Below, in pieces: positions 1 through 11,689 of a stretch of DNA of 64,000 nt; position 1 is the stretch's first letter; every line of letters starts with the position of its first letter. The DNA lies in contig NC_134840.1 of NCBI RefSeq assembly GCF_965363235.1, positions 86,610,916-86,674,915 on the forward strand, written 5' to 3'. A program made the translations under genes and the position numbers. The stretch comes from Mytilus galloprovincialis. Lineage: Eukaryota; Mollusca; Bivalvia; Mytilida; Mytilidae. The notes beneath the pieces were generated by a model that worked only from the letters and a program-made list of their open reading frames with translations, was not told the DNA's origin and did not search any database.

Positions 1-477
1 AAACCATTATAAAAGTAAGCATTATCAAGAAAGATTAATTTCTATTGTCAGATTTTAGAATGAATAATTATTGTTGATTTGTATCTCATAATCATATATT
101 TATTTATCATTAGAAAATAACCATATAGAAATAAAATCTTTCTCATGTTTCTTAATATTCATTTTATTCTAAATATCTGAATATTTATATTTTGACTGTT
201 AAACTAGCTATAGATCCCAATGCCACCTAAGCATAAAAAAGCCACATGAAATAATTAGATTATGATGTGTGCATTTTTTAACTGATTTGTATGTTTATAT
301 ATTTTTTTATATACCAGATAAAAAGATTAGTTTATAACCAACCCTGAAAGTCTGAGAATACATGTTAAATTCTATTGAGAATGGATTGTGAAAATTTTCT
401 AGTGTATTTCTGATGTATATATGCATTATTTGGGATGTTATTACCCATGGTAATATAACATCCTGTACCCCAAATTG
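1..477. other. AT-rich intergenic sequence, nothing recognised
   Basis: No convincing coding stretch, RNA gene or repeat boundary is visible here. Confidence 0.5.
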
Positions 478-722
478 TTTTAATAAGAAAGTTTTTTATG
501 CCAAATTTATGGGCATTATGTTTTCTTGTCTGTGCGCCTGTCCCTTTGTCCGTCCGTCCATCCAGTCTTTTGCTTCAAGTTTTTGGTCGAGGTAGTTTTG
601 ATGAAGTTGAGTCCAATCAACTTGAAACTTAGTACACATGTTCCCTATGACATGATCTTTCTTATTTTAATGCCAAATTAGAGATTTTACCCCATTTTCA
701 CGGTCCACTGAACATAGAAAAT
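478..722 (+). repeat. Dispersed bivalve repeat with Gly/Ser-codon-like GTCCGTCC tract
   Basis: The block runs from a TTTATGGGCATTATG motif through a GTCCGTCCGTCC-type tract to a stretch about ligand-like AACTTGAAACTTAGTACAC words. I remember near-identical blocks scattered through mytilid sequences, so I call it a high-copy dispersed repeat, probably part of a Helitron-like element. Its true ends are not resolved, and the short open frame across it is not thought to be a gene. Confidence 0.5.
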
Positions 723-1374
723 ATTTTTATTTTGTTTACATATAACAATACAAACATAACCTCTTCAGAGCTTTTTATCAAATATAGATAATAAAAAAAC
801 AGACAGCATACAGATAAAATATAAAAGCAGCATATATCAAAATGCATAGGTTCAGCCATATGGTAATGTCAAGCAAATCACTTATACTTAAAGTTTAAGG
901 TGAACTTAAGCTGGAGCACAGTTAAAGAAAGAAGCAGAACTATAATTTAAAGCACAACATAAGATTATAGTACAAATGAAAAATTAAAAAGCATACTGCA
1001 AAAGTAGCCATATTAGTCGATATGAACAGTTCTATAGCCTAGAATAGTTTTCCTGCAGACTTAACTCTTTCTGATCCATTCCAGAACAAGAGTTGTGAAT
1101 AAAATGCTCTGATATGTCTGCAGAGGTTGAACCCTTTACTGTTTGGAAAAGTATTTGTAATACATTCAAGTTTGATACAGCCCTAATTTTGGATTTTCAT
1201 TAAACACAGCATATAGGTTTCTTACACAGAATTAATGTGTTGAATTGAATTGAATTGAAAAATTTAAAATTAAACTTTTACCCATTATTGTCCAACATAT
1301 AAAATGTAAATACAAGGTTAAATTCAGCATATTCAAAAAGACAAACAATTGAGTTTCTTTTATTTATTATTGGA

Positions 1375-2450
1375 CAATATTAACTAAGTATTTTAAACGC
1401 TCCATTAAGGAAAAGTAAAATAACAAAAATGCACAACTCCAGGGAAAATTCAAAAAGGAAAAGCCCATATCAAATCAAAAACTCAACCACATTAAACGAT
1501 GGAAAACAACTCATATTCCTGACTTGGTACAGACATTTCCTTATGTAGAAAATGGTGGATTTGAACCTGGTTTTTCTAGCTAGCTAAACCTTTTACTTTT
1601 ATTACACTCCCTTTGGTATCTTTTGTCCCTTTTTTATTACATTCTCATAAAATTCCATATATTTATTTATTAACAAAGAGGTGATCACAAAAATACTGAA
1701 CCCCGATGAAAATTCTTTGTAAACAAAACCTTTCGGAAGTTTTGGTTGTTAATGCTTTTCAACTTTTGGCTCTTTTTGGATGGTCTTTTTCTTTTTTGTT
1801 TGGAGCTTCAGTGATGAGTCTTTGTTTTAGACAAAATGTGAGTCTTGCGTATACAATTTAAATTTTGGTATCTATCATGAGTTTATTACTTTAACGTTTT
1901 ACTGAAATTTTATATTTCTTGAGGAATGAAAAAAGTAAAATCACAAAAATACTGAACTCTGAGAATAATTCAAACCGGAGAGTCCATAATCAAATGGCAA
2001 AATCAAATGATAAAACACATCAAATGAATGGATGACAACTGTCATATTTCTGATTTGGTAAAGGCATTTTATTACGTAGAAAATAGTGGATTGGAACTGG
2101 TTTTATAGCTAGCTAACCCCCTCACTTGTATGACAGTCGCAGCAAATCGATTGTAACTGATATCAAATACTAGTAATGGAAAACACTAGTACATGATAAA
2201 ATTGATAGGTATTGAACCACACGTTTTCCTTGTTTTTAAGTGAAAAATCAACAAGTGAGAGTAAAGAAGTGTTAGTGTCTCGTTTGAATTGTTTTACATT
2301 GTCATATCGGGGCCTTTTATAGCTAACTATGTGGTATGGGTTTTGCTCATGTTGAAGACTGTAAGGTGACCTATAGTTGTTAATGTCTGTGTCATTTTGG
2401 TCTCTTGTGGACAGTTGGTCATTGGCAATCATACCACGTCATCTTTTTTA
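1375..2450. repeat. Mosaic of mytilid dispersed repeats, two related copies
   Basis: Positions 1381-1620 and 1925-2140 are diverged copies of one another: both have a CACAAAAATACTGAACTC-like start, then tggatgaCAACTGTCAT, then a GGTTTTATAGCTAGCTAA-like stretch. Related sequence is seen at 40720-40850, and in reverse at 38190-38420. The piece 2290-2440 matches, in reverse, the repeat at 23083-23165. A decayed hammerhead-type repeat sits at 1735-1885. No gene is supported. Confidence 0.6.
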
Positions 2451-3322
2451 TACTTTCATAAAGCAATTGGTTTTTATTAATTGTGCTAACGGTTTAATAC
2501 TGATTACAAAATTTGGGATGTTTTGTGAACCACCAGATGTATTGTGCAGTTGAAACCTTATAAGAAATGAGATAGCAGAAACATGGCAATTTTGGAGAGA
2601 TGTGCTTCCCGTTTTTGTCTATCCATGCAGTACAGAGGTAATGAAGATTAAAAAAACGACATAAATTCGTGGTAACATAGCTGCTTTACGCTTTTCTAAT
2701 AATATATAAAGCCTTTATATACAATCTAGTTTTAGGAAAGCAAAAAATAGGAAGATGTTGGTTGAAATAACCTTCTGTAGACTGGTTTTCCCAGAACAAT
2801 CATTTAGAGCTAAGCACTGTTGTAAATATATTGATCGACGCCATTTGTCTTTGTAAGATACAGCCAAGAACACCTATCATTATTATCAATGGGCCTAAAA
2901 GTTCAAATAAAAGGACAGCAATTGAATAACAAATTTGACACTGTGTGCGCATGATGACCCATACTTTGGGGTAGTATTCGGAGAGTTTTAGCTTCCAATT
3001 TGTTTTACCAGATTATCAGCCTCATATTTGTGATGAGTTTAAACTGGTACACTAAGATCGAAGACCGCAAAATCTTGTCACTACTGAGTTAAGATACCGA
3101 CACATCTTATTGGTTAAACTATTCGTAATAACACAAAACGTAGGTTAACTTTAAAGCTCATTGACAAGGAACACAAACGTAAAAAACCCACTCTTCAAAT
3201 GTCACCTACCACTCGTATGTTATTCTTCGCATATGTAAAATTTCAATTGGTTTCAGCGTTTTCCATTCAAGCATTCCCCATTTTATAATTAAGGCAGTCT
3301 AAGTAAAGGCAACAATGGTAAA

Positions 3323-3720
3323 AATGGTAATAAATTATAATCCTGGTACCTTTGATAACTATTTACACCACTTGGTCGATGCCACTGCTGGTGAACGTTT
3401 CGTCCCGAGGGTAATCCAGCCCAGTAGTCAATACTTCGGTTTTGACATGAATAACAATTATGTGGTCATTTCTATAAATTTTCTGTTTACAAAACTTTAA
3501 ATTTATCAAAAAATTAAGGATTTTCTTATCCCAGGCATAGATAACCTTAGCCGTATTTGGCACATTTTTTGGAATTTTGGGATCCTCAATGCTCTTCAAC
3601 TTTGTATTTGTTTGGCTTTATAAATATTTTGATATGAGCGTCGCTGATGAGTCTTATGTAGACGAAACGCGCGTCTGGCGTAATAAATTATAACCCTGGT
3701 ACCTTTGATAAGTATATACC
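3323..3720 (+). repeat. Retrozyme-like repeat, just over one monomer of about 351 bp
   Basis: The words AATTATAATCCTGGTACC and TTTGATAACTAT near 3333 recur almost unchanged near 3687, so the block is slightly more than one repeat unit. The unit starts with the sequence that follows the ribozyme cleavage site and ends with a complete hammerhead motif. That is the form expected when a ribozyme-bounded RNA circle or concatemer is copied into DNA. Related units are at 6243, 36180, 36707, 40852 and 43300. Short open frames on either strand here are by-products of the repeat. Confidence 0.75.
3637..3682 (+). ncRNA. Type I hammerhead ribozyme, core intact
   Basis: The three invariant parts are in order: CTGATGA at 3644-3650, GAAA at 3664-3667, and the cleavage triplet GTC at 3673-3675. 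Stem II is GTCT/AGAC closed by a short loop. Stem III is the minimal ACGCGCGT type known from schistosome satellite hammerheads. Stem I pairs GCGTCG (3638-3643) with TGGCGT (3676-3681), including wobble pairs. Self-cleavage is expected after position 3675. Such motifs are established in bivalve retrozymes and in Penelope-like elements. Confidence 0.85.
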
Positions 3721-4223
3721 GCTGTTTACAAGTCATAAATCGATTGATATAAAAAATCCGGGTGACAAACTTAAACCAAGGGAAACACATCAACTATAAG
3801 AGTAAAAATAGTTTTCGAAATAATGCGTCCATGTAGGGTAGTATGTCTACCTGTGGACTGTTGTCAGTTTAATAGCATGAATTCAGAATGAAAAAAAAGA
3901 GTAGATTTCAAGATAATACATTTCATTATATTAATGTATGAAAATCATCTATCCATTTATAATTGTTCTTCCTTCGTCCAGTCGTACAAACTTAAAAATA
4001 TATTGTTTTTCCTCCAAAATATAAAATTATGCCACGGGACGGAAATTAGTTGCGAACAGTTATTTACTAATACTAGCATTTCTCGTAAGTTCACTAATGT
4101 TAAATGAACATTTGAAGAGTGGGTTTTTAACGTTTATGTTCCTTGTATCAATGAGCTTTAAAGCTAACCTACGTTTTCTGTTTTTTTACGAATATTTTAA
4201 CTAATACGATGTGTCGGTATACC

Positions 4224-4306
4224 CGTTTAATTTCTGCAAGCTAAAAAAAACATGCGTATATACCCGTTTAATTTCTGCAAGCTAAAAAAACATGCGAAAT
4301 AACTTA
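4224..4306. repeat. Tandem duplication, two units of about 40 bp
   Basis: The words ATACCCGTTTAATTTCTGC and AAGCTAAAAAAA...CATGCG occur twice in a row immediately outside the right arm of the foldback element. The copies differ by one A in the homopolymer. This is a local tandem duplication with no coding content. Confidence 0.8.
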
Positions 4307-4496
4307 AAAGATAGCATCTGTAGTAAACAAAAACAACAAAATGTCCAATCTCACAAGGGTCAAACAAATTGATCTCGTTTTTTTGCAGCCAATCTTAAGA
4401 TACAGTCTGTGGTTTAGAATTTCAAAACTTAATACCGTCCTGAACATGCATGAAATATTGTCATTTTAATGTTATATTTAACATTGTCATTAAAGC

Positions 4497-5010
4497 GGGA
4501 GGTTTGGCATGCCACAAAACCAGGTTCAACCCATCATTTTTTTCTTTAAAGGATATCCTGTACCTGGGAACAGTATATCTATATCAGTTAATATATATGT
4601 TCCTGCCTGTACCAAGTCAGAAAAAATGGCCATTGTTATATTATAGTTACATTTTAACGTTATTTCTGTTGTGTCGTTTGTTTCCTCTTATATTTGAGTG
4701 TGAATTCGCATTGCTTTAAGACGTGTCACGGTACTTTTCTATCCCAAATTCATGTATTTAGTTTTGATGTTATATTTGTTATTCTCATCGGAGTTTGTCT
4801 AATGCTTAGTTCGTTTCTGTGTGTGTTACATTTTAATGTTGTGTTTCTGTTGTGTCGTTGTTCTCCTCTTATATTTAATGCGTTTCCCTCAGTTTTAGTT
4901 TGTAACCCGGATTTGTTTTTTTCTATCGATTTACGAGTTTCGAACAGCGGTATACTACTGTTGCCTTTATTTGCCACTGGACACTAAGCAACCAACAATC
5001 AATCAAATAT
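4497..5010 (+). repeat. Dispersed mytilid repeat with AATC-type 3' tail
   Basis: The block carries the words GGCATGCCACAAAACCAGG, GGTATACTACTGTTGCC and ACACTAAGCAACCAAC, and ends in AATCAATCAAA. I remember this 3' end, with its short AATC repeat, as very common in mussel DNA. Similar tails are at 40185-40215 and 49480-49510. A tetranucleotide tail fits a retroposed SINE or LINE 3' end. Open frames in several phases across it look fortuitous. Confidence 0.55.
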
Positions 5011-5410
5011 AACTTAATTTAAATGTGTTTTTTTTTATTATTATTATTAGAAAGAAGCTCTTTTGTACTCAAAAGATCAATAACAGTCTCATCAATATTT
5101 TTTTTATTTTCTTTTTGATAATTGGACTTATTTTTGGGGGCTTTTAGAAGTAAACATTTACGTTGACAACAAAAAGTAGCAGGGAAGACATGTTTAAGCA
5201 TTAACAATTTGCGTTAAATCATTAAAAGATATGGATATATCTTATATAGTATACATGCCAATGAGACGGCTATCTATTATATACCAAAAGGTTTAGTTAG
5301 ATTATTCACATATTCGATTACTTTCTTATACACTAATCTGAATTCAAAAATAAATAAGACTATTTTTTCAAAACTGGTTTTACTATAACACATATGCCAC
5401 TTGAATGACA

Positions 5411-5650
5411 TTATTCAATGCATATTAAAAAAGAGGGACGAAAGATACCAGAGGGACAGTCAAATTCATAAACGAAAATAAACTGACAACGCCATGGCTA
5501 AAAATGAAAAAGACAAACAGACAAACAATACTACACATGACACAACATAAAAACTAAATAATAAGCAAAATGAACCCCACCAAAAACTAGGGGTGATCTC
5601 AGGTGCTCCGGAAGGGTAAGCAGATCTTGCTGCACATGTGACACCCGTCT
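5411..5650. repeat. Dispersed mytilid repeat
   Basis: The block starts near AGAGGGACGAAAGATACCAG and runs through CTGACAACGCCATGGC and GGTGATCTCAGGTGCTCC to CACATGTGACACCCGT. I recognise it from memory as a high-copy mussel repeat. Boundaries are approximate and no function is known to me. Confidence 0.5.
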
Positions 5651-6242
5651 TAATCTTCAGTCTTAGGTCAAAAGTTTTTCACCAATCAGTAATTTCCCTT
5701 TTAATTCATGTTGAAACACATATTTGGTAAAACAATCTATAGTTTTCTATTCTTCATTGAATACAATACAGTTTCTTAAAATAATTCTGAAATTTATTTA
5801 TGATTTATGTTTAGTAATTCAGATGACAAAATATGAATTTCATATAAAGAAAAAAAACTAAGAGACGTCATCGAAAAATCAATGAAGTGATAACAAACTT
5901 AATTCAAATAGTTTGGGGGTAAACATTGCTGCAAGTTTTGTTTACCCAAAATCGATTTTACATACATTGTATATCCATATTTAGCATATTAATCTATTGC
6001 AATAAAAAATCATACTATCTAATAAAATTGGTAGATTTAGCTAACAAAGTCCTTATATTTGTATAAAGTAACATTCGTTTATAGTGGAAAATTGTTTTAA
6101 CTTTGAATAAGCTACAATTAAATATTATACACCTATTGACTGGGTGTGAGGGTAATAGCAAGTTTGTTATCCCTGAGATACCAACTATTGCTCGAGGCGA
6201 ATATTTATAATAAAAAAATAATAATAAAAAAAAAAACACATT
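5651..6242. other. AT-rich spacer, nothing recognised
   Basis: Only A- and T-rich sequence with short homopolymers is seen. No gene, RNA or element end could be supported. Confidence 0.5.
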
Positions 6243-6468
6243 GAAATACTAAGGCTTTTCTACCTCAGGCATAGATTATCTTAGCTGAATTTGGCAAAAC
6301 TTTTGTGAATTTTGATCCTCAATGCTCTTCAACTTCGTACTTTATTTGGCCTTCTTAACTTTTTTGGATTCGAGCGTCACTGATGAGTCTTTTGTAGACG
6401 AAACGCGCGTCTGGCGTATATACAGAATTTGGTCCTGGTATCTATGATGAGTTTATTTCCATTAGGTG
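6243..6468 (+). repeat. Retrozyme-like repeat, second subtype
   Basis: The block starts at GAAATACTAAGGC, passes through TCCTCAATGCTCTTCAAC, carries a complete hammerhead, and ends GGTCCTGGTATCTATGATGAG. It shares the ribozyme and the upstream half with the repeat at 3323-3720 but has a different 3' part. The same subtype appears in reverse at 43296-43540, and as a remnant at 14820-14925. Confidence 0.7.
6374..6418 (+). ncRNA. Type I hammerhead ribozyme, core intact
   Basis: CTGATGA is at 6380-6386, GAAA at 6400-6403 and GTC at 6409-6411, with stem II GTCT/AGAC and the short ACGCGCGT stem III. Stem I pairs GCGTCA (6374-6379) with TGGCGT (6412-6417), a better match than in the copy at 3637. 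Cleavage is predicted after 6411. Confidence 0.85.
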
Positions 6469-7399
6469 AACCAAATTTAACATAAGACTGTATTTACAAA
6501 GTATTAGACAAAACATGAACAATAATTACTTATATAGATACGACCTTCCGGGGCTTTTGAATTTAACCATTTAATATAGTACTAAAAATTTAATAGATTC
6601 TATTGAACTGGCTCTCAATGGTCAATTTGGTGCAATTGTTTTAATCGGTATTCCCGTTTCATTGATATTTCCACACAGCTAACATCCTTGTCATTTATAA
6701 GTGGTTTTAAAAAAAATAATGATGTACTGAGGTTTTGAAATTTGTGTCAGATGTTCGGAGTCCTTGTTTTTTTTTCCTACGCAGCAGGATAAAATATTTT
6801 GCCCCATTTCACCCATTTTACTATATATAATTCTTCAATAGCTCATAAAAGGTTATTTACCAAAATTTTTGCAAATTCTAGATGTCTATTCTTTCGATTT
6901 GAAACAAAAATAATAACAATGAAAATACAAGGGAAAAGTCAGCCTTTTACCGCCATTTTTTCAAACTGAAATATCTCTAAAAGGAGCTCCGCAACCTTTC
7001 ATTATCTTTTAAGCTTGTTTTGTTCCTTAACGAATAATCTTTTGACTTTTAATATCAACTTTAATTTCTTGATTTTTTTAAATTTCACCCAAGTACAACC
7101 TTTAAATTAACTTATTTCTATGAAAAGAACACTTAAAAAAAGTATATTTAGATCACAGAAGTTAACCAGAAAAAGCATCACAAAAACTAGTAATCAAATT
7201 TAACACGGTGCAATTATGATCTGGTGTCAAACAAAAATTCGAATGATCAGTCAAAATGCTTAAGCGGTCAAGATTTACGAAAACAAACCTAAGCTTAAAA
7301 GAAACATTAACGGCACAATTTTTTTTTCTGCACCAGATACACATTAGGACAATAAATAACATGATTACAGTCCAAAACAAGACATGCCTCCTTCGTTGA
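6469..7399. other. Spacer, nothing recognised
   Basis: Unannotated AT-rich sequence. Short open frames on the minus strand (7162-7380) show no recognisable motif. Confidence 0.5.
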
Positions 7400-7545
7400 C
7401 AATAAGTTTTACTCAGAGAAAATATCGAGACAACACCATCTTCATTGTGTCCAGCGCTCTAGACCACCCGGCCATCTAACTGAACCAAAGACAGCTTTCG
7501 GTGGCCCAGTGTTACCTTTTCTCGTCAGTAAAATCTTGAGTTGTA
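7400..7545 (-). repeat. Reverse-oriented fragment of the SINE-associated repeat
   Basis: Read in reverse, the segment has the words AAAAGGTAACAC, GGCCACCGAAAGCT and GGTGGTCTAG. These match the sequence just upstream of the tRNA-like head at 15570-15640 and 42200-42260. It is a diverged partial copy. Confidence 0.55.
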
Positions 7546-7589
7546 ACACAGTACATGATTTATAAGCCATTAAGATGGAATATATATAG

Positions 7590-7765
7590 AGCCTAAGTGG
7601 TCGAGAGGGCTAACGCGTCGGAGAGCAAGGCGATTTGGTACCACGATATATCAGTATCATGAGTTTGATTCCTGGCAAGGGAATGTCAAACCATCATCGA
7701 ATGGCGAAAGGTCGACATTTATTTGGTAACATATAGTTGACGCATTGGAATAACTGTCTTCATCA
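7590..7765 (+). repeat. Degraded tRNA-derived SINE copy
   Basis: AAGTGGTCGAGAGGGCTAACG and GAGTTTGATTCCTGGC are decayed A-box and B-box like words. Between them is GCGATTTGGTACCACGATAT, as in the better copy at 15613. It is a dispersed SINE relic and not a functional tRNA. Confidence 0.5.
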
Positions 7766-8690
7766 AACATACATTATTTTTGTTTTGGGATGTTCACTAA
7801 TTATCATAACAATATTATTGATAATAATAAATGATAACGATTAATTAATTTTGAACACCGATATACCACTGTTGCCTTTATAATAACCATAATTCATACT
7901 TAAAGAGTACAGCCGAGTTAGCTATACAATAATCTTTCCTGCTGCTTTATGAAATACATTTTTGAAATATAACAAATAATTGCACAGTAATCGAATAAAC
8001 ACACATAAGAAAAAAAGATATTGTAATGAAATATATACAATTTCAAAACAGACAAGTGACAAATTCATACCGTATTGACATCAATCGAATTACCTTAACA
8101 ATATATAAGGTTTACATTTGTGACCAATCTGCATATAATACTCCATAGCTTCTTAATGATACATTAAGTTTGTTTTGTAATGAACATTAATTCAATCTTT
8201 AACATTTTTTCCTGCCGACATACAAGACATACGGAGGAGACTTTCATCATTAGTAAAATGGTTATAAAATTAGATAAAGATATCTCTCATCAACATAACT
8301 TCTATTTCATTAATTTATTTCATGTGTATCAAGTAGATTTGCATAATATTGTTTGCCCTAAAAGTTCTATTTTTACTTCAAACGAGGGAGTGACACACCT
8401 TTATCATATTTGCACGATTTGACAGCTGAGACATTCATACCCCACCGTATTCATATATTTTGAATATTAAAAACTTCATACATATATATAATATATTGAT
8501 TAACTTAAAATATATATATGTTATACTATATATTTATGGATAGCTAAAATAGATTTGTCAAATATATTATGTGTCCATGATTGTTGTTTTTATTGCATCT
8601 TATCCAACAACACACTACGATAATTCCCTCTTTTATAAAACTTTTAAAATAACATAAAACAGAATGTAACTGAAAATAAATTTTAAGGTT
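7766..8690. other. AT-rich spacer, nothing recognised
   Basis: No coding or repeat structure could be supported. There are simple TA-rich tracts near 8480-8520. Confidence 0.45.
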
Positions 8691-8868
8691 GCTTATGAAT
8701 GTGAAATGTTAACCTCAAACATAGTCTCGAAGAGCTGGCAAAGTTTTATTTCCCCTTAGAGCAAAGACAGCCTCTCTGGGCTCTTTATCTATTTCTGTGT
8801 AAAAATTATCTTTGATAAATTGAGCAAACCCATTTTGACGTACAACTCTGAAATATCCTTTTTGGATA

Positions 8869-9930
8869 TTGCTTGTGTATAATAGGGCAAAGCATAGAGA
8901 CGCCCAAAGAAATTGTGACATTGACCACCTCAACTTTATTGATAAAAAACCTTTTGAAAGAATCCATCTGTCATTTTCTAAATACCTTTTCGGAATCAGG
9001 AAAACCACATCAAATATAGAAGTGAGATTGGAACTAGGCAGACTTGCAGTTGACAATTTTATTACAACCCAATCTATTTTATATCTTGCTAGACTAAATA
9101 TTGATAATTTGAACCCATTATTGAAAGAGAGATTTGAACTTTCCAAATCCCTTGATGTACAAGGCGTATATTCTTGGTATACATATGCTAAAATGTCTAA
9201 CCAGACAATAGCCTTCGAGACAAAGCGGCTAATTGTAAGAATATAACAGATGCAAGCCATTTAAAATCGGAAATTAAAAATGATATAAATGACTATCATA
9301 AAGATTTATATAAAAGTAAAATAGAAAAAATTGACGAAAGTAGCAAACTTTTTCTGTATAAAAACTTAAAACCTTCACTTGAAGCAAATTTTTACTTATT
9401 GTTTATTGATTTTCCTATCAGGAATATTTTTTTCTAAACTTCGTGTAAGTGACCATAATCTTGAAATAGAAAATGGTCGTTACATTAAAACTCCTCTGTG
9501 TAAAATCTGCAAAGTCATCGAAGATGAATTTCATTTTATTATCAATTGCAAGGTAAACGAAAATATCAGACAAAATTTATAAAATCATAATTATATACAA
9601 TAAGTTGATGAACATTTTATTCATTTCTTTGATGATAAAAAAATATCTTATATATTAGATCCCACTTCCTGAAGACATGTTAGAATAATTGGCGTCTTTA
9701 TCAAAAAGGTCATTAGAACTGAGGACAGAGGTGTTATTGTAACATGGATATTGAATATTGTAGTATTATAAATTTATCACTTATGTTTTTGTCTACATTT
9801 GATTAACTTTCGCTCGTATATTATTTTGTTTTTATTTTGTTTTTATTTTGTTGTTTATTGTTTGTTTAAACTTGTATTGCCACAAACATTGTAAATGTTT
9901 AATGACAATTAATAAAATTATAAATTAAAA
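8869..9930 (+). pseudogene. LINE 3' relic (end of reverse transcriptase ORF, Cys-His cluster)
   Basis: The first open piece (8869-9246) has the words KPFERIHLSFSKYLFGIRK and VRLELGRLAVDNF. These line up with [14 protein letters not shown] and [12 protein letters not shown] of the better-preserved LINE at 16922-18010. A second piece (9379-9582, other frame) has RVSDHNLEIENGRY and a C-x2-C-x8-H-x4-C cluster, matching [16 protein letters not shown] and the same cluster there. The frame shift between the pieces and several stops mark it as dead. An AATAAA-like end near 9910 fits the LINE 3' end. The polymerase core is missing, so the copy is 5' truncated. Confidence 0.7.
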
Positions 9931-11689
9931 TATATATCAGATAAGTATGATGTATTATCAGCAACTTTATCATATATTCAATCTCATTTATTTATCAAAC
10001 TCTTTTGAATTAAACATTACCCTAGATTGAGGTTAGCTGTTTACAATGAATTTATAAAACCAATGTTTTATAATTTTCAAGTTGATGTCTATATGATTTC
10101 TCGATGTACGTTTAAGATCAGAAACAGATTCTGATTGGATTTATTTTAGTTTTTGGTGCAGTAGTTTGTAGACTGTTTTTGTATCGTGTGGACAATTTTT
10201 GTCTTTCTTCACTTTGTGAGTTTTGAAAATTAATTCTACTATAGATACACGTTAAACATAGTCATGTTGTCATGTGTACAGCGGAGAATGAATTCAATCT
10301 TCATTAAGATAAAGAGTCGTGGTTTTTTTTAAGTGATAGAAAACGTGAAGACATATACTTAACTATAAAGAAAACCCATTCTTAAAGTTTCTCAAAGTAT
10401 TCTTTCATCAACATTATGTCCTTTACAGTCAACATATAGCTCAGGATTATATGGTATGTGTAACTGAAATTTTATTTTTGATTATTTTTGCATATCAATG
10501 TAATTGAAATTTCTTTTTTTTTCGATTATCAGTCGAAGATTATCAGTAACCGTTGTGGTGTCAAATGTAGCACATTCTTTTTCAAAATATATTTCTACCT
10601 CTCGCTTTTTCTCTGCGACAGACAGACATGTGGATTATACATTCTGTCGTTAGAGTTGTCTATATTTAGGTAAAGTCTTAAAGTTTTTTGTAGGCATGTA
10701 AAACTTGTGAAACCGTCATAATTTGCTTTTTGATTTTCAAAAGTAAAATCGGTTATTGGATAGGGGGTATATGGTGCGTGGTCCACAGTTTCCATTCATA
10801 CAGTATTCAAACAGTATCCATTCATTTACATGAAAACCTTTAAGCAATTTTTTTCAAATTTAGATATTTTGTTTCCTGTGACTGACACAATTTAAGCTTT
10901 TCTTGTTAAGTTATAAACCTTTCCCAAGAACTCAATTTTTGGAGGAAATACTTCTTAGTTACTGCATTTTTGTTCAAAGGATAGTTATATTACTCCCTTT
11001 TTAAAAGATTTTAAAAACATATTGTATTATCGATTAATGATATTTTGATTTTTTTCTTTCGTTTCTTTTCTTTTCTTTTCTTTTGTGTGATGTATTTTGT
11101 GGTAGGATTTTTGTTATTCTATAACTAGTTTTCTGAATGCTATGTATCTAGTTTTTTTTTTGAAGTGAACCCCTTTAATTTCATATCAATAATCTATTGT
11201 TATTAGAGGATATATTTCGTTACAGTACATTGCGTATTATATAGTTTCTGACAGTAATAGATTAGTTGCAGATCTATATTAGTGTGTGACAAATGAAAGA
11301 TAATAATATTTGGAACTATTGATTATATTTCATTATAATTTGAAAACAGATATACTTTGTGTAACATCATACATGTCATATCTAACTTTAGATAATTACT
11401 TTTAGTGGTTATTTCTTCTGTTCTAAGGGAAAAAGCTCAAAACCGTTATTTCCATGAACCAGTCTATATGGATTTTGTTCAATTAATTTTAGTCATTAGT
11501 TTTAAAAAAATTCTTTATAACTATTTTTTGAGACATGTTATGAAAGTAGATAATCATAGTTGTTATGTGATATTTTATTTTTGTTTTGTGTTAATGTTTC
11601 ATTTTACATGATCCGGTTTGGGATTCAGATTTGCAAATATCATTTACATTATTAATTAGATAATAGTCTGTATTAGATATTCAATCTCA
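9931..11689. other. Intergenic spacer, nothing recognised
   Basis: AT-rich sequence with poly-T and TTTTC tracts. No reading frame above about 70 codons and no convincing repeat ends. Confidence 0.45.

Larger units (their letters stand above)
3094..4222. mobile_element. Foldback element with terminal inverted repeats of about 112 bp
   Basis: The arm at about 3094-3205 (starting ATACCGACACATC) recurs in reverse complement at about 4108-4222 (ending GATGTGTCGGTAT). Similarity continues through the words AACGTAGGTTA, TTTAAAGCTCATTGA and CCCACTCTTCAAATGT. The two arms face each other across roughly 0.9 kb. That interior includes a hammerhead-ribozyme repeat at 3323-3720. No transposase frame is visible, so this is a non-autonomous DNA element. 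A target-site duplication could not be fixed. Confidence 0.7.

Noticed and set aside
4450-4987. Hydrophobic plus-strand frames resembling membrane proteins
   Set aside because: They are translations of a T-rich dispersed mussel repeat, open in several phases.
8715-9260. 181-codon minus-strand frame taken as a single gene
   Set aside because: From about 8869 it is the antisense of LINE reverse-transcriptase sequence. Only its last 46 codons remain unexplained and are listed separately.
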